Below are positions 45,190 through 59,069 of a stretch of DNA of 64,000 bases, one piece after another. The notes beneath the pieces are model-generated. The model was not told the origin of the DNA. It made no database searches and saw nothing but the letters and a program-made list of their open reading frames with translations. A program made the position numbers and the translations under genes. Location: NCBI GenBank assembly GCA_014871385.1, contig CM026426.1, positions 105,931,281-105,995,280 on the forward strand, written 5' to 3'. Position 1 is the first letter of the stretch. Every line of letters begins with the position of its first letter. The DNA comes from Ceratodon purpureus (Eukaryota > Streptophyta > Bryopsida > Pseudoditrichales > Ditrichaceae).

Positions 45190-48020
45190 CGGGTTTTTTT
45201 TTTCGGGATATGCGCCCACTCTTCCTCGTCGTCATAACGGGAGCACAAGCGTTCTGGATGGCTAAAGATATAGGTGTATCTCCTGTTGGATGCCCGCTAA
45301 AACATGCCGCTTCCGAAACCTGTACATGCAAAAATCAATTTATGATATTTTATTCTACTAAAAATGTTATTCACATGCACCTTCAACATGGTAACTCTGT
45401 GAGCAGATGAAATTCAAAACACATTAACAGAGAAATGTGATTGCCATGTCGGCAAAAAAGGATTACGGATAATGTTTCAAAAGATGCTCACCCCGGCATT
45501 GTCATCAGGAAGTGGTATATTATCTTCACAGTTGCTGTGCTTCTGTCTCTTATCTTGGGTACAGATTACAGGCTCTTCTTCGAGAACATCCACTGAAAAA
45601 ACCTTGGTAACACCTCCACCGGATTCCGACCGTTCACGCATAATTCTGATCTGCCTCATGAGACCGTCGAGTACCGTCTTCACCTCCGGAGTGTCACACT
45701 CCTTAATACTCCTCAGTTCCTGCATCTGCTTAAGTAACACTTTACCTAGGGGATGGTTTCTGGCAAAAATCACGTCGACGTCAGTGGACATCTGAAACGC
45801 ATCATCCATGCTTCTGGATTGACTACGGTCACTGAGAACCGTAGTTTGCTCTTCAGATGTATTCATCTCAAAGTTCTCCTGTGCTGCAGGTAAACTTCCA
45901 CAAGTATTATGAGAATGCCTCTTATGAGGAGCCTCAGAGACGCCTTCCTTACCGCCCTCAGCTGCAGAATCTACTTTACGGGCTCTACACCTCCTATCTC
46001 CCTTCTTGTCTCGAATGACCTCTTCTTGGACCTCCTCCGGGTCTGGCGTTCTTCCAAGGCGCTCCCGCAATTTCTCTGTAACACCTGCAACACCTATTGG
46101 ACCAGTACGTCCCTTTGTCTTCCTGCAGGCGTTCGCGTAACGCATCTGGTCGGATTTTGCTTTAAACTTCTCGGTGCCTGCCATTGTCACTAATCTTGAC
46201 CAAATTTCCTGGCTTACCCATTGAGGACGGTCTTCTTCTGCCTCGATCGCCTTGACCAGTTCATGCCGGTATGAACTTAGTGCTGACCCTATACGGGCAC
46301 GCAACCAACTTGAATTAACATTGTCTGAGAAGTCTATGTCCTCGTTCAGCCTCTGAATCAAAGTCTTCATGAGGTGGAAAGGCTGGTGGCGTATGTCGAT
46401 GTATGAAGGATCAAGGCCCCGTACTACTTTCCCCAGAATCTCATTAAAATCCCCTATGCCGTAACCGTATGGTCTACCTTCTTGATTAACGTGTACATAA
46501 TACCGTTTTTTCCCTGCCTCCACTCTTCGATTGGCTGTGTCATCTCGAGTCCTCTGTTTTTCACGTCTATTATTTCTGTCAATGCTTTCCTTTTTTAGAC
46601 TAAAAGGGTGAATTGAACAAGTACCATGACCATTATCTCCACTTCCACTAACGTCTCGGCGCTGTTCAGTTCTGAGCCTATCATTGGGAGACGTCAGTGA
46701 GGGGAGTCTCAATTCAAAGTTGCGCCCAGATGGTGTGGACAACTGCAGGCCTTGACTCTGTTGAAGGTCCGGAAATCTGTGCCTATCATAAGTATCCTCT
46801 TCGCCATGACTGTAGGATTCTGGTGACAGTCGGGAAGGTCCAGATCCGGTTTTACGCACGTCATCCCTCCTGCCCCGATCTCTCTTACTATGCTTTTTGT
46901 TCCTTCGCTCTCGGTCACACTCCGATGAGGACCTTGAATTCGAACGTGATGACGACCCGTAACCACGACGCCTGCTGCTACGGTGAGTTCTCCTCCTTCT
47001 TCGATCGCTCTGTAGTAAATACGGAAATATAAAAAAGCAAAATTAAAGTAATTCTTCGGAATTCAATTCAAATTGCAGACGATGTTGCCTCTTTTTTTTC
47101 CTTTTAATTCACATGGAATTTATTACTATTAATCGCCTAATTTCTGCCTACGCAAACTACACCTACAGGAACAATTTAGAGTCCACTCACAATGGGTGTT
47201 TGTATCGGGGACTTGAGAGTGTACATATGAAGGCGGCAGATGCATTATACATGACGAAAACTTACCTCCTCGGAGTCCGTTGTAGTGTACCTCCTACGAT
47301 GACGAGACCTCTTATGCAATGGGGATCGGTCTCTGCCGTCATATTTTGACCGTCTGTACTCATTAGCATCAGTGCCCGTGCGCACATGATTATACGTATT
47401 CTTCGGCATCCTCCACTGTTCACCATCATCACCATCGGGTTCCCAATTTGGAGGTTGAGAGAAATTCCCCGCATGTTGTTTGTCATTACCCCCCTTTCTG
47501 TCGTGATCAGTAGGTGTAACTGCAGGTGTATTCGATGTCACATATGTTTCGGTTTCTTCATTTCCTGCTGGAGCTGTATATTTCACGCAAAGTATAATAA
47601 TTACCATTCCTTACTACCTAATCAACATAAGCTACGTAAATATATAACATCTTCACAATATATTGCTGGAAAAAAATTAATGACATAGGAGGTCACGTAG
47701 TAGTAAATAATCGTTACATACTAAATGACTGAAAACGTTTTCTTACATGGATCGCAGGTCAATGGTGTCTGAGATAATCCAGCCACAGGTGTCGAAGGTG
47801 CTCGCGAATTAGATGGTGACTTCGCCAGGGGAATGTTGTAGAACTCCTCTACCACTGCATTTGCGGCATCAGGACCCGGGGCGAATTTCGCTCTAGGGCC
47901 GGGAGTGATTCGCATAACCCACTCATCGTCTTCTGGAACACCGTCGGAGACTGATTTTTTCTTCTTCGGATTCCACAACTCCGGTCCTCTCTTCACCTTT
48001 GTGCTCGCCCGCGGTGGCAT
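45190..48020 (-). CDS. TNP1-like (plant transposase_24) protein, four exons
   Basis: Exons 48020-47747, 47573-47266, 47009-45492 and 45319-45190 have consensus GT-AG borders and keep phase throughout. The start is MPPRASTKVKRGPELWNPKK. Exon 3 begins with an Arg/Ser-rich basic stretch (SDRRRRRTHRSSRRRG). It then holds the transposase_24 pattern: YYVHVNQEGRPYGYG early, then WVSQEIWSRLV and FKAKSDQMRYANACRKTKGR, and a helix LRERLGRTPDPEEV. Exon 4 ends in a basic RKSGRISRKKKP. TNP1/TnpA-type proteins bind subterminal repeats of CACTA elements and help the transposase. The gene runs opposite to TNP2, unlike En/Spm. No break is visible, so it may be intact. Confidence 0.8.
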
Positions 48021-49114
48021 TGTGCTTCGTTATTTAGATATTCCTGTACTGGAAAGCCATAAGAAACCAACAAAAGTAAAATACGATTATGATCAAACCC
48101 ACAATTCAAACTGCGGAATACTCTCGACATAAGTACTGTAGCAGTATACAACTTCTTTAAAAAAACCCAATGCTTAAATCAACAGTAGGTTCTAGCTTTA
48201 ATATGACGTCAAAATATAATAGCTTGATGGGAAATAGAAACCCTCATACGCAGTCAATATTCACGCTTCGCTTCTGTCCAGTATCGTACCCAACTGTTGA
48301 AAGACGCTTCGATACCACGCGCCCTGCTACCTGCAGAGATATGTGAATGAGCCACCGTCCAGTAAGACGACATATAAGACCTACCTAAATCATGGTGCCA
48401 TATAGCTCGATGAGTTGTTTATACACTCGAAAACAGAATTGCCATCAGCTATTCCAAACATACATGCGTTCCAGGAAGTAAGTCAGTTTCATACAGATAA
48501 CCCTAGGAACCGAAGCCGAAAGGAAACTCTACATATGAAGCGCTGCACGGACGGCTACTTCCACGACCCCTGAAAGACTACAGAAACTTATGCAAACAAC
48601 ACAACAGTTCATTGTGGCCGCCAACAAGTGCTCGTGTGAGCGTCTACCACCTGAGTAGTGAACGAGCTCTCATCCGGACCGAGCGCAGGAGGTGAGGCCT
48701 TGGATTGTTGACCTACGTCTGCTGCGCCGTCCCGTGAAAATCTCCTGGGCGGCTGCATACAGAGGAAGCATGCGAGGTACTGCCAGGTCCTAATAACTGA
48801 AGACTTAGAAAGGATGAGGACGAACGTCATGACGCGTTTCTGGAGGCGATAATTGTGCCATGCAATGTTGGTGAACTGCAGTTAAGAACCAGATATTAAA
48901 TGCTCGTCCACTAGATGATGGATTATCATGAACCCTAGCCAACATGTATCACATGATCAGTGCGAAAACTCAGTGAGTGCTGGCTTCGTGTCATGAAGGT
49001 GGAGAGACTCATGGATTAAGTTAACTTGAACTATCTGTAGCCCTTGCTTTTCCTAGGAATCACGATCTTTTCGCTACGTAGAGCTCCTAATTTACCGTTG
49101 GGAACGAACGTCAT
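48021..49114. other. Divergent spacer, no gene seen
   Basis: This stretch lies between the start of the TNP1-like gene (leftward) and the BRCT gene (rightward). It probably holds both promoters. No clear TATA or other element was singled out. Confidence 0.4.
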
Positions 49115-49922
49115 GTGAACGCAGCGCACATTTCCGGGCTACCACATGAACTACGGCCTGATATTCCTTTGTCCGCCGAAGTCACCTTCTCAGCACCGCT
49201 GTGGAGGGGAGACATGTTTCCTTTTCCCATGGCAGAATTAGAGGGCAGTAGGATGAGTCGGGTAGAGGACGGCGACACCAATTCACTTGTGCCTCCTAGA
49301 CCACCGAGACGGAAGAGAAAGCGACGTACCTTTGAGATTTCTAGTCCTGGTAGATGGGAGCGATTGCACAAGGGCTGTTTGGAGTTGCTACAGGAACTGG
49401 ATGATCTGGAGAAGGCCGTGAAAGAAGAGCACCTCCGTCTAAACTGGTTTACAGGGGTTCGCATACTGTTAAACCGTCCGATTCATTCTATGTGAGTTGG
49501 GTGTGTCTCAATTTCAAGTTACGCATTCTTCCTAGTTAGTACTCAGTACTGTTACAGTTATGTATGTTCAGTTCTCTTTCTCCAAGTTCAATTTCATGAC
49601 AATAGGGTTATACCCTTCTCTTTCTTGCAGTAATCCCGATTCGCAGTCCATCGCAACTCTAACTTTGCGAAGGCTACTATTATCGGCGGAGTTTGTGGGG
49701 GCGACAGAGGCTGAGAACATCTTCGACCGTGTTACCCACATTATTGTATTTCATCGAGAAGGGCAACATATCCCCCCAAAAAACATTCTGCGCAGGTGAG
49801 GACACTTGATCCCTCTCGGCTTTCATTAAATTACGACAATACGTAATGCGATTTCATCACGTTTGCGCTACATACCGTTGAGTTGTTTAACATATTTACA
49901 CTGTGGACAACCGTACAGTTTA

Positions 49923-49927
49923 GGGGG
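49923..49927. repeat. Target-site duplication GGGGG, left copy
   Basis: The five bases before the 5' LTR are identical to 59070-59074 after the 3' LTR. Confidence 0.9.
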
Positions 49928-50595
49928 TGTTACAGGGCAACATCCACGACAACCAAGGAAGACAAGGAGCAGTGAAGACTAGCAGAAGAAGTAGCAGTTG
50001 CCGCTAGGAAGCCACAGTCCGACCTAGAATTTAGGATAACCCAAGTATAACAAGGTAGCTAGGAGGCCAGAACTCACACTCTTGATTTTGCTGGTTAGAG
50101 TCGATGCGCAGTAGAGATAGCAAGGGCCGTGTGTGGCCCAGACTTGGATACTTGAAGTACTTGCACTCTCTATTGTAATGGAAACACTCTCCCTTTACGC
50201 TTACTGTTTGCCTACTGTCTGACTCTGATTGTTCAACCCTAACCCTCTAAACCCTTCGTCTTCTCTGTGGTCGTTGCTCTCCCCTACCTCTTGCACTCCT
50301 CGGTCCCTTGGCTCCTGCCCACAGTGTCATGGAAGTCTTCTAGCCCTTGCAACCTCGCTTTCCAGTAGAAACTCAAGTAGCCACCGCCCCCATCTCTCCC
50401 CCTTCCCTGGCCTACCTCGGCTAGCTTACGCTGAGTATATTAACGGCCCGAGTCCCTGCACCAGGACAGTTGTTCCTGGTGACCGTGTTCAATTAACCCC
50501 TAAACCCGTGGACTCCTTGAGAACCTTGCCCCCCCTTACCTTACAAACCCCCTGACCTCCCTGCCTAGTATTTCCATCTCTGACCCCAGCTAACA
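49928..50595 (+). repeat. 5' LTR, 668 bp
   Basis: Starts TGTTACAGGG and ends CCCAGCTAACA (TG...CA). As read, it is identical to 58402-59069. The following ttttggcgaccatgctgggg is a primer-binding site of the type seen in Tat/Ogre-like elements (tggcga...tgctgggga). Confidence 0.95.
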
Positions 50596-50657
50596 TTTTG
50601 GCGACCATGCTGGGGATGGAATACTAAGGTGTCCTAAAACCCCTAAACTGATACACC

Positions 50658-53600
50658 ATGCCTCCACGAAAACTCCCCCTGGTGGTGACAAATGAAGGAG
50701 AGGAAGCTGCCAACCAAGATGACCAAGAAACCACCAAGGAATTCTTGATATGGATGAGACAGCAAATGGCCGACCTTGTGGCCAAGAATGAGGCCACTAA
50801 TGCCAGACTGGAAACGCTTAGTGCACAGTATCAAACTCTACAAGAAAGCAGAAACCAGGAGACTATCAATACCACACCACAAGCTTCCCAAGCTCTCCCT
50901 GAAGCACTCAGATCAGCTACTATTCCTCAGGAAAATCACACTGCTGCCACGCTACCTAGTCAAAATGATACCCACAAACAGGCCAAGCTTCCCAAGATAT
51001 CCTACCCAGTGTTTGATGAATCTGGCGACCCAGATTGGCACGTCAGAAGATTCAAGGTTATCGCTCGCACAAATGGCGTCACCAATACTGCCGATTTACA
51101 AAACATCTTTGGTACAACCCTCCAAGGCAACCACATCAATTGGTATATTGACTTTGAGACTGAACATTCCAATGCCACTTGGGACGAAATGGAGCAAAGT
51201 TTTCTACACAAATTCAGAAAACTCAAGACCAGCTCGGAAGTATTGAGAGCCCTGGGAAGTATTGCACAAGAGAAAAGCGAACCAGTAGACAAATTTTATG
51301 ACCGATTCAAACAACTAGCAGACAAATTAAACCAACGTCCCGAGGAGGACTATCTTTGTGAATGGTTCAAAAAGGGATTGTTACCATGGATACAACAAGG
51401 AATAGTAATCCGAGGAGTCAAGACCTTGCAGGATATCGTTACTGCTGCTAATGATATTAGCAGGGAACTAGGGGCATTAAATAAAATCCAAGCTCCTTTG
51501 CTTCCCTTGCCCACTGTTCGCCCAGAAATTCGACCCACCTTGGTACCATGCGCTAACTGTGGAAAAATTCATGGTGGCCGATGCTGGTACGCAAACAATC
51601 CCATTCGCCCTGAAGACAACCGGCGCTCTCGTCCTACCACGGCGGCCGTGTATCCCGAGGAAATTAACGTCGACGCTTTTCAACCTGGCAGGAACGATGC
51701 CTGCTGGGAGTGTGGATCCACAACCCACAGACGCAGAGACTGCCCTCAACTACATCAGAGATGGTCACAGTACCGTTCCGGGAACCAAGGTAACCAAGAT
51801 AACTCCAAACCTCCAGGGAATCCTAGGCGAGGAGGTGTCACACTAACAGAAGTACACGGAACTGAAACCTCTGTGTCTACCATAAGCACTGCAGTAGTAA
51901 CCACGCGATCTAAGGGAGCACCGGATGACCATGTAGTAGAACCAAGGAAACCATTCCCAGAAAATCACTGGGATCGCCTTCATAGAATCCGCCAAGACTT
52001 ACAAGCAGGATTAGAAAGCACCAGCCAGGACGCTCCTATCCAACAAATTTTAGAAGATACTAACGTAACCATCACTCTGTCCAAACTATTACAGTTGAGT
52101 CCAGAGCTTCAAAAATACTTACAACAAGCCTCGCTACCTAAAGGAACGGAAGATCCTGAAGTCATTGAAGTCAACGCCACAACGTTAGATCCTGATGCTG
52201 CAGTCATTCATTTACAACTCGGAAACCATGAATTGACTAACGTATTAGTTGATGGAGGATCCGGTGTTAATGTCATGAGCAACCATCTTAGAAAACATTT
52301 AGGCTTACCTTCTCCCAAGCTCGCACAGTTTATACTCAGGATGGCAAATGATGCCCCGGTGACACCCCTGGGAATACTCTCCACGGTTGCTATTACTACC
52401 CATGGAATTTCCACACCAGCTACGTTTGTAGTTATTGATATGCCTGATAGTAGTAACTTCCCAGTAATCCTTGGCCGACCTTGGTTACGTGACATGAATG
52501 CGATCCATGACTGGTCACGAAATCAGATCCGCATCCAGCGCCAAGGAAAAACAGTTATCATTCCCGTGGATAGCTGTATAACCAGGGCTAAGGCTAACCA
52601 GATCCGCCACAAAGCTGGAACCAATTGGGTGCAAGGGCTCTCACCGAAACAGGAAGCCATGGTATTCCAGGCCAACCCGGATCTAATTCCCTTAGCAGAA
52701 ATTCATCTAGCTAGCATGATAACCGACCAGGATAAACTAGACATACCCTTGCATTTTTCCCAAGAAATCCAAGAAACAGTAACTGTACAAGCTATGCCAG
52801 CTACTCAAGCCTTGCAGCAAGAGGTCATCACAGGATGGACCCATGGAGCCAAGGATAGAATAGAATTAGTAAATCTTGGCACTTCCGAAAAGCCTAAGTT
52901 CATCAAGATCAACGCAGATGCACCAAATCATGTGAAAAGAGCAGCAATCGACCTATTTCATGAATACCAAGACATTTTCGCATGGGGACATGAGGATCTC
53001 AAAGGAATCCCAAGCACACTAGCAGAACACACGATCGACCTTGTACCTAACGCCACCCCTGTACAACAACGTAGGTATCGCATGAATCCAAATTATGCAG
53101 TAAGGGTCAAGGCCGAACTTGATAAATTACTCCAAGCGAAATTCATCTCACCTGTAGATGCTGCTCCCTGGTTATCTCCCATGGTTATCATTCCTAAGAA
53201 AAATGGCACACTTCGAATCTGTGTTGATTTCCGAAAGTTAAACGCGGCCACCAAGAAGGACCATTACCCCTTGCCTTACATGGAAGAAATCATTGATGAA
53301 GTAGCCGGCCATGAAATGTATTCTTTTTTAGATTGTTTTTCCGGATACTACCAAGTAGCCATGGCAGAACAAGACAAAAATAAAACAGCTTTCTCAACTG
53401 AATGGGGGCCTTATCAGTTTGAAAGAATGCCATTTGGAGCTAAAAACGCCCCTATGACTTTTCAACGAGTCATGGAGTTGATCTTTAGACCCTATTTAAA
53501 AAGATTCTTCAGAATCTATTTAGACGATGGTACCGTGTATGGACAAATAAAGGACCATGTTACTCACCTTCGACAGATTTTCCAAGCCTGCAGGACTAAT

Positions 53601-56600
53601 GGGGTCAGTTTAAATGCCGAGAAGTGTATGTTCTTATTTTTTGCCGGGGTAATCTTGGGTTACATAGTTTGTAAGTATGGAAAACTGCCTGATCCTGAGA
53701 AAATCAAGGACATCATGGAAATCACGCCTCCCACGGATCAGAAAGGTGTTCAAAGGCTTTTAGGTCTGTCACAGTTCAATAGGATATATATCGAGAAACT
53801 GGCCCATATCACTGCACCCATAACTGCACTTAACCATGCCAAATACAAGTACCCCCAAGATTGGACCCCTGCAGCCCAGTCCGCCTTGGAAAAAATTAAG
53901 GTTGCCTATTCTAATGCACCAATCTTGATCGCCCCTGACTGGACCAAGCCTTTCCATGTACACACGGATGCATCTAATATTGCAGTAGGGGTTATGTTAG
54001 CCCAGAATCTGAACGGCAAATATGATCAGCCCGTTGCCTATGCTAGTCGACTATTAAATCAAGCAGAAAGGAATTATTCCACAACGGAAAGAGAAGCCTT
54101 AGCTATGATTTACGCCGTTAAAAAATTCCGTCACTACTTACTAGGCAACAAGTTCCGTTTCATGGTCGATCATCACAGCTTATCGTACCTGGTCAATCAG
54201 CCCTTGGTCACTGGCCGTGTAGCAAGGTGGATCATGATACTCCTAGAGTACGATTTCGAAGTAGTGTATGTGCCAGGGAAAAGACACATAGTCGCAGACT
54301 ACTTGTCCAGGGACTCCAAGGCTACCGAGGAGGGCATCGATGACTCCTTTAACGAGCCATACCTTCAAGCCGCTAGTCTGGACGTGGACATTCCTACAGA
54401 CTGGCGAGGTGACATTATACGATACTTAACCACAGGAATAACCCCTGTCAATTTATCAGGAACCCGACGCGTTACTTTTGTCCGGCATACATTACCTTAC
54501 ACCATGGTCCAGGGACAGTTGTACCGCCGAGGCATTGATCACGAAATCCGTCTTTGCGTTCCCACGGGGCAAGAACAAAATCTCATGTCCATCCTCCATG
54601 ACGGCCCAGCAGGCGGCCACCAAGGACCCGATACAACAATTAAAAAAATCCTGGCTGCTCGTTATTGGTGGCCTACACTGCACAAAGACGTCCATGAGTA
54701 TGTTAAAAACTGCCATGCTTGCCAAGTTTCCACAACAAATTTCCAGTACCAAGGTCGAGTGCCCCTGAAATCCATACCACCCCTCGGCCCTTTCCAACGA
54801 TGGGGTTTAGACTTTGTTGGCCCAATTAAACCGGCCACAAAACAGGGTTACAAATACATTCTAGTTGCCACGGATTATACCACCAAGTGGGCCGAAGCCA
54901 AACCATTACGTACCAACACTGCCATGGTAACCGCGACCTTTATCTACGAAAACATTATCACTCGATTTGGTTGCCCCTTGGAAATCATATCAGACCAAGG
55001 CTCCCATTTTGTTAATGCAGTCATTGAAGACTTAATGGAAAATCATGTCATAAAACATCGAACAAGTACAGTCTATTATCCTCAAGGAAACGGCCAAGCA
55101 GAATCTACTAATAAAACCTTGATCAACATGTTACGCAGGTTCATCCATGCCAATCAGTCCGATTGGGGGGACTGTCTCCCAGCAGCCTTGTGGGCCTATA
55201 GGGTGGCAATCAAGACTGCCACTCAGGTTAGTCCCTTTGAAATGGTTTATGGCACTCAACCTCTTTTGCCCACGGAGTATATCGCGCCCACGTTTCAAAC
55301 CTTGCAGCCCAAGGATTACAGCCCTCATCGCGTCCTTGCTGCCCGGATTCAAGATATTCATGCACTGGAAGAAGTTCGGGCATCCGCCATCAAAAATATA
55401 CTTCACAAACAAGAATTAAGCGCCCGGTATTTTCAAGCTTCCCAGCCTCCACGCCTATTTCAAAAAGGTGACCAGGTTTTATGGTGCCCAAGGGATCCCA
55501 AGATACGCAAAACCAAATTCGAGTCCATATGGTACGGGCCATACAGGGTTCAATTAGTATTACCTAATAATACTGTGCTCTTGGTTAATAGTGAGAATTT
55601 TGACACACATGCAACCATTGTTAACTCAACAAAATTAAAACATTATCATTCTGAAAATGCTACAACCACCCCTCAGCTCAGCTTAGGAGAAATTTATAAA
55701 ACCTTGGCGACCGAGGCCCAAAATACGACAGATTCAGAAGAAAGCAATACTACAGAGCCGCCACAACAAGACATGGACACCATGGCAGTCCATGTAAGCT
55801 TGGTCCAGATCAGCTTCTTGGACACCCAGGACGCCATGGAACATCCCATCAATGGGACAGCCTCAGCACTCCCTAACTCCCGCATCATAGGGACTCAGCC
55901 GCCACGAACCCCGCTAGCCCATCATCATACCCAAGGTTACCCAGCCATCAGCCTCAGCAGGCCATGGAGATCCTCCCTTGTCAATTCAAGGCCGCCAAGG
56001 CCAACTCGTCTCTCAGATCCCTGGGTCCAGAGGACTGCCTTCTTCTCCTTCCCCCTGCAGTTAGTCCCAACCAGTGCACTCTCCTTTCCCTGTTGCTACA
56101 GCCCGTCACTCCGCATTGCTGCTCCTCCCCTGCACACTCCACGTTTAGTCCCCGAGTTAGTCACCATGGAGCGTAGGAAGAAGGTCACGCCCCCATTTCA
56201 TGTGCCCCGAATGATTTCGGAATGGAAACGCCAGCCCGACCTCATCTGGAACACAGGGGTAGGATTAGCGCGCTACTGCACATTGGTCGAGCCCAAGGTC
56301 AACACCAAACATTGCACAGAGTTTGTTACCTCGATGCGGACTCGGAGCGAGACAGAGCAGTTTCCTTCAGGAGTAGTCGAAGGAATCGAGGTCCAGTTCT
56401 CCAGCCGCTATTTGCACAAATTCTTCGGCTGGGATGGCTTGGGCGTCACGGCGTGGAGCGAGACCTGTGGACATCCGAAGCCAGACATAGCATCTCGCGT
56501 GGGCAGCCTCCAGCTGAAGGATGATGGCAGGTACGACGTGTTTGCCTTGGGAAATCATATGCAGGATCCTTGGTTTTCTCGTATGCGTGGAGTCTTGAGT

Positions 56601-58358
56601 CAGGTCTACTTTCAAAACAATTGCAATGGCATTCTGCCGGAGCAATTGGGTCTCCTGCTCATGGCGGACCAAGGCGCCAAGGTCAACTGGGGTCTTCTGG
56701 TCGAAGAGAACTTCCGAATCCAGCTCCGAGGTCACCGGCAGCGTGCAGATTACAGCAGCCCGATTGGGCCCTTCCTCACCTCCTACATCGCGAATTACCT
56801 GGCCTTCTACCGTCGACACAACCGAGGCCCTCTCATGGGTACCTTCCTCGATGTCCAGCGTGACCTTGCAGCAGCAGCGACTCGGGATCCAGAGCTGCCC
56901 GGCCCCAGCAAGCGTCCCCGGAATACAGAGTCCACCAAGGAGGCAGAGACATCCACAACCATGGGCCCATGCGCCACCAAGTTCGCAGCACAGAGTGCTG
57001 CTTTTTCGGATTGCGTGGGGGAGATGCTCCAGTGGATCAACACCACAGAGCAGGCGCAGACGGCTATTCTACAAGAGCACAAGGGCATTGAAGACAAGTA
57101 CAAACGCAAGTTCGCCGCAGCTGTCCAAGGAATCCGAGACCAGGCACAGCGTACCCTGTCACACACACACACAGAGTATCGTCAGCAGCTAGAGGAGAAG
57201 GAGCAGACATTGACAAACCTTCGACACCAGGTGGCGAACCTGGAATTGGAACTTAGAGCCACACAGGATCATGTCGACGTTTTGGCCAAGGAGAAAGCAA
57301 ACGCCATGGAACGCGCCCAAGGACTGGAACAGCAGAGCCAGGAGTATCTAGCCAGATGCAAAGCCCTAACAGCACACAACGACACGCTAAAACAAGGTCA
57401 GCATTCGCAGGAGACCGAGGATAACATGCACCTCCAGGAGGAGAAAATCGCAATGGAACAATGCATGCAAGACTTTGAAGCTAACAAGGTGGGATGGGTG
57501 CATAATGCCGCCAACCTGATTGCATCTAATGCATACAAATGGTTGCTGGACCATCCCTCTACCTCAGCCGAACCACCCAAGGAATTCATGGATTACTGCA
57601 TCGACAATGCACTGGCTACGCTGGAATTGGAACATTCGGAAAATGCTTGGGAGAACATGGAGTTAGAAGATATGGAGCTGGACAATGAAGATATGGAAGC
57701 CCTGTCCCTGCTCCCGCAGCCAGCTACGGACCAGCCAGCCATGGAACCCGCACCAACCAGTCCAGGGCACCAAGTCCAAGAAAATCTGCAGCCGCCCAGC
57801 CCGGCCATGGTCAACCTTGCCGACCAAGCAGAACGCGTGGATATTCCGGAGCACTTGACCGATCAGGAGGATACTCCACAACCTTCACCACGCCTGCCAG
57901 CGGCACCACAAGCTGCACCAAGCCAAGTCAACCCCACGGTACCCCCGAAACCCAAGTCCTTTAGAACTCACAAAGAAGCATTAAGAAAAATAGAAGAGGA
58001 ATTTGACTTAGAAGAGCAGAACAGTGATGAAGAAGAGGCCGAGGAAGAGCTAGCGATTGCCATCCAGGAAGTCACACAATACTTTGAAGCTAACCCTGAT
58101 CTCATCGCCCTCTATAGTAATCCCGAGGCTAGTCAGGTGCAATGCCCCGCATGCAATAAGATTCTAGGAAAAACCGTGTATGATGTCTATCAACATGCCA
58201 TGACGTCCCGGACTACGCATAACCTGATACATAGAGGTGTTGGTGCAGCCATAGCCGCAATTTATGGGCATCAAGCACCCCCAAGACGCCGCGCCCAGCT
58301 ACCAAGGGAAGAGACCAGACCTGATAGAAGACCCGCCCACCGACGCACGCGTGGCTGA
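50658..58358 (+). CDS. Gag-Pol polyprotein with extra C-terminal coiled-coil region
   Basis: A single frame of 2566 codons. Order, by approximate residue: gag capsid 100-280; zinc knuckle [14 protein letters not shown] near 348; aspartic protease [12 protein letters not shown] near 530; reverse transcriptase 800-980 with YLDDGTVYG near 955; RNase H from 1100 (HTDASN); integrase zinc region near 1310-1350 and catalytic core from 1385 (LDFVGPI). From about 1836 follows an unusual tail: a globular region ([20 protein letters not shown]) like the plant transposon protein domain found beside some LTR elements, a long coiled coil at about 2110-2280, acidic and Pro-rich linkers, and a CPACNK motif near 2497. 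Carrying this tail in the same frame as gag-pol is uncommon. Confidence 0.93.
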   Translation: MPPRKLPLVVTNEGEEAANQDDQETTKEFLIWMRQQMADLVAKNEATNARLETLSAQYQTLQESRNQETINTTPQASQALPEALRSATIPQENHTAATLPSQNDTHKQAKLPKISYPVFDESGDPDWHVRRFKVIARTNGVTNTADLQNIFGTTLQGNHINWYIDFETEHSNATWDEMEQSFLHKFRKLKTSSEVLRALGSIAQEKSEPVDKFYDRFKQLADKLNQRPEEDYLCEWFKKGLLPWIQQGIVIRGVKTLQDIVTAANDISRELGALNKIQAPLLPLPTVRPEIRPTLVPCANCGKIHGGRCWYANNPIRPEDNRRSRPTTAAVYPEEINVDAFQPGRNDACWECGSTTHRRRDCPQLHQRWSQYRSGNQGNQDNSKPPGNPRRGGVTLTEVHGTETSVSTISTAVVTTRSKGAPDDHVVEPRKPFPENHWDRLHRIRQDLQAGLESTSQDAPIQQILEDTNVTITLSKLLQLSPELQKYLQQASLPKGTEDPEVIEVNATTLDPDAAVIHLQLGNHELTNVLVDGGSGVNVMSNHLRKHLGLPSPKLAQFILRMANDAPVTPLGILSTVAITTHGISTPATFVVIDMPDSSNFPVILGRPWLRDMNAIHDWSRNQIRIQRQGKTVIIPVDSCITRAKANQIRHKAGTNWVQGLSPKQEAMVFQANPDLIPLAEIHLASMITDQDKLDIPLHFSQEIQETVTVQAMPATQALQQEVITGWTHGAKDRIELVNLGTSEKPKFIKINADAPNHVKRAAIDLFHEYQDIFAWGHEDLKGIPSTLAEHTIDLVPNATPVQQRRYRMNPNYAVRVKAELDKLLQAKFISPVDAAPWLSPMVIIPKKNGTLRICVDFRKLNAATKKDHYPLPYMEEIIDEVAGHEMYSFLDCFSGYYQVAMAEQDKNKTAFSTEWGPYQFERMPFGAKNAPMTFQRVMELIFRPYLKRFFRIYLDDGTVYGQIKDHVTHLRQIFQACRTNGVSLNAEKCMFLFFAGVILGYIVCKYGKLPDPEKIKDIMEITPPTDQKGVQRLLGLSQFNRIYIEKLAHITAPITALNHAKYKYPQDWTPAAQSALEKIKVAYSNAPILIAPDWTKPFHVHTDASNIAVGVMLAQNLNGKYDQPVAYASRLLNQAERNYSTTEREALAMIYAVKKFRHYLLGNKFRFMVDHHSLSYLVNQPLVTGRVARWIMILLEYDFEVVYVPGKRHIVADYLSRDSKATEEGIDDSFNEPYLQAASLDVDIPTDWRGDIIRYLTTGITPVNLSGTRRVTFVRHTLPYTMVQGQLYRRGIDHEIRLCVPTGQEQNLMSILHDGPAGGHQGPDTTIKKILAARYWWPTLHKDVHEYVKNCHACQVSTTNFQYQGRVPLKSIPPLGPFQRWGLDFVGPIKPATKQGYKYILVATDYTTKWAEAKPLRTNTAMVTATFIYENIITRFGCPLEIISDQGSHFVNAVIEDLMENHVIKHRTSTVYYPQGNGQAESTNKTLINMLRRFIHANQSDWGDCLPAALWAYRVAIKTATQVSPFEMVYGTQPLLPTEYIAPTFQTLQPKDYSPHRVLAARIQDIHALEEVRASAIKNILHKQELSARYFQASQPPRLFQKGDQVLWCPRDPKIRKTKFESIWYGPYRVQLVLPNNTVLLVNSENFDTHATIVNSTKLKHYHSENATTTPQLSLGEIYKTLATEAQNTTDSEESNTTEPPQQDMDTMAVHVSLVQISFLDTQDAMEHPINGTASALPNSRIIGTQPPRTPLAHHHTQGYPAISLSRPWRSSLVNSRPPRPTRLSDPWVQRTAFFSFPLQLVPTSALSFPCCYSPSLRIAAPPLHTPRLVPELVTMERRKKVTPPFHVPRMISEWKRQPDLIWNTGVGLARYCTLVEPKVNTKHCTEFVTSMRTRSETEQFPSGVVEGIEVQFSSRYLHKFFGWDGLGVTAWSETCGHPKPDIASRVGSLQLKDDGRYDVFALGNHMQDPWFSRMRGVLSQVYFQNNCNGILPEQLGLLLMADQGAKVNWGLLVEENFRIQLRGHRQRADYSSPIGPFLTSYIANYLAFYRRHNRGPLMGTFLDVQRDLAAAATRDPELPGPSKRPRNTESTKEAETSTTMGPCATKFAAQSAAFSDCVGEMLQWINTTEQAQTAILQEHKGIEDKYKRKFAAAVQGIRDQAQRTLSHTHTEYRQQLEEKEQTLTNLRHQVANLELELRATQDHVDVLAKEKANAMERAQGLEQQSQEYLARCKALTAHNDTLKQGQHSQETEDNMHLQEEKIAMEQCMQDFEANKVGWVHNAANLIASNAYKWLLDHPSTSAEPPKEFMDYCIDNALATLELEHSENAWENMELEDMELDNEDMEALSLLPQPATDQPAMEPAPTSPGHQVQENLQPPSPAMVNLADQAERVDIPEHLTDQEDTPQPSPRLPAAPQAAPSQVNPTVPPKPKSFRTHKEALRKIEEEFDLEEQNSDEEEAEEELAIAIQEVTQYFEANPDLIALYSNPEASQVQCPACNKILGKTVYDVYQHAMTSRTTHNLIHRGVGAAIAAIYGHQAPPRRRAQLPREETRPDRRPAHRRTRG

Positions 58359-58401
58359 TCCGCAATCCGGGACGGATTGCAAGCTTCAAGGGAGGGCTAA
58401 A

Positions 58402-59069
58402 TGTTACAGGGCAACATCCACGACAACCAAGGAAGACAAGGAGCAGTGAAGACTAGCAGAAGAAGTAGCAGTTGCCGCTAGGAAGCCACAGTCCGACCTA
58501 GAATTTAGGATAACCCAAGTATAACAAGGTAGCTAGGAGGCCAGAACTCACACTCTTGATTTTGCTGGTTAGAGTCGATGCGCAGTAGAGATAGCAAGGG
58601 CCGTGTGTGGCCCAGACTTGGATACTTGAAGTACTTGCACTCTCTATTGTAATGGAAACACTCTCCCTTTACGCTTACTGTTTGCCTACTGTCTGACTCT
58701 GATTGTTCAACCCTAACCCTCTAAACCCTTCGTCTTCTCTGTGGTCGTTGCTCTCCCCTACCTCTTGCACTCCTCGGTCCCTTGGCTCCTGCCCACAGTG
58801 TCATGGAAGTCTTCTAGCCCTTGCAACCTCGCTTTCCAGTAGAAACTCAAGTAGCCACCGCCCCCATCTCTCCCCCTTCCCTGGCCTACCTCGGCTAGCT
58901 TACGCTGAGTATATTAACGGCCCGAGTCCCTGCACCAGGACAGTTGTTCCTGGTGACCGTGTTCAATTAACCCCTAAACCCGTGGACTCCTTGAGAACCT
59001 TGCCCCCCCTTACCTTACAAACCCCCTGACCTCCCTGCCTAGTATTTCCATCTCTGACCCCAGCTAACA
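58402..59069 (+). repeat. 3' LTR, 668 bp
   Basis: Same length and, as read, same sequence as 49928-50595. It is followed by the right target copy GGGGG at 59070-59074. Confidence 0.95.

Larger units (their letters stand above)
49928..59069 (+). mobile_element. Ty3/Gypsy LTR retrotransposon, whole-looking, 9.1 kb
   Basis: Two 668-bp LTRs, a 5-bp target duplication, a primer-binding site and a polypurine tract (aagggagggct at about 58389) frame a single long gene. Identical LTRs point to a very recent insertion. Reverse transcriptase (YLDDGTVYG) and integrase resemble the plant non-chromoviral OTA (Athila/Tat) branch. No chromodomain is seen. The element looks whole and no break was noticed. 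It is inserted in the last exon of the BRCT gene, inside the second CACTA element. Confidence 0.95.

Noticed and set aside
50229-50555. 108-codon ORF present twice (also 58703-59029)
   Set aside because: It lies wholly in the LTR and is duplicated with it; no evidence of translation.
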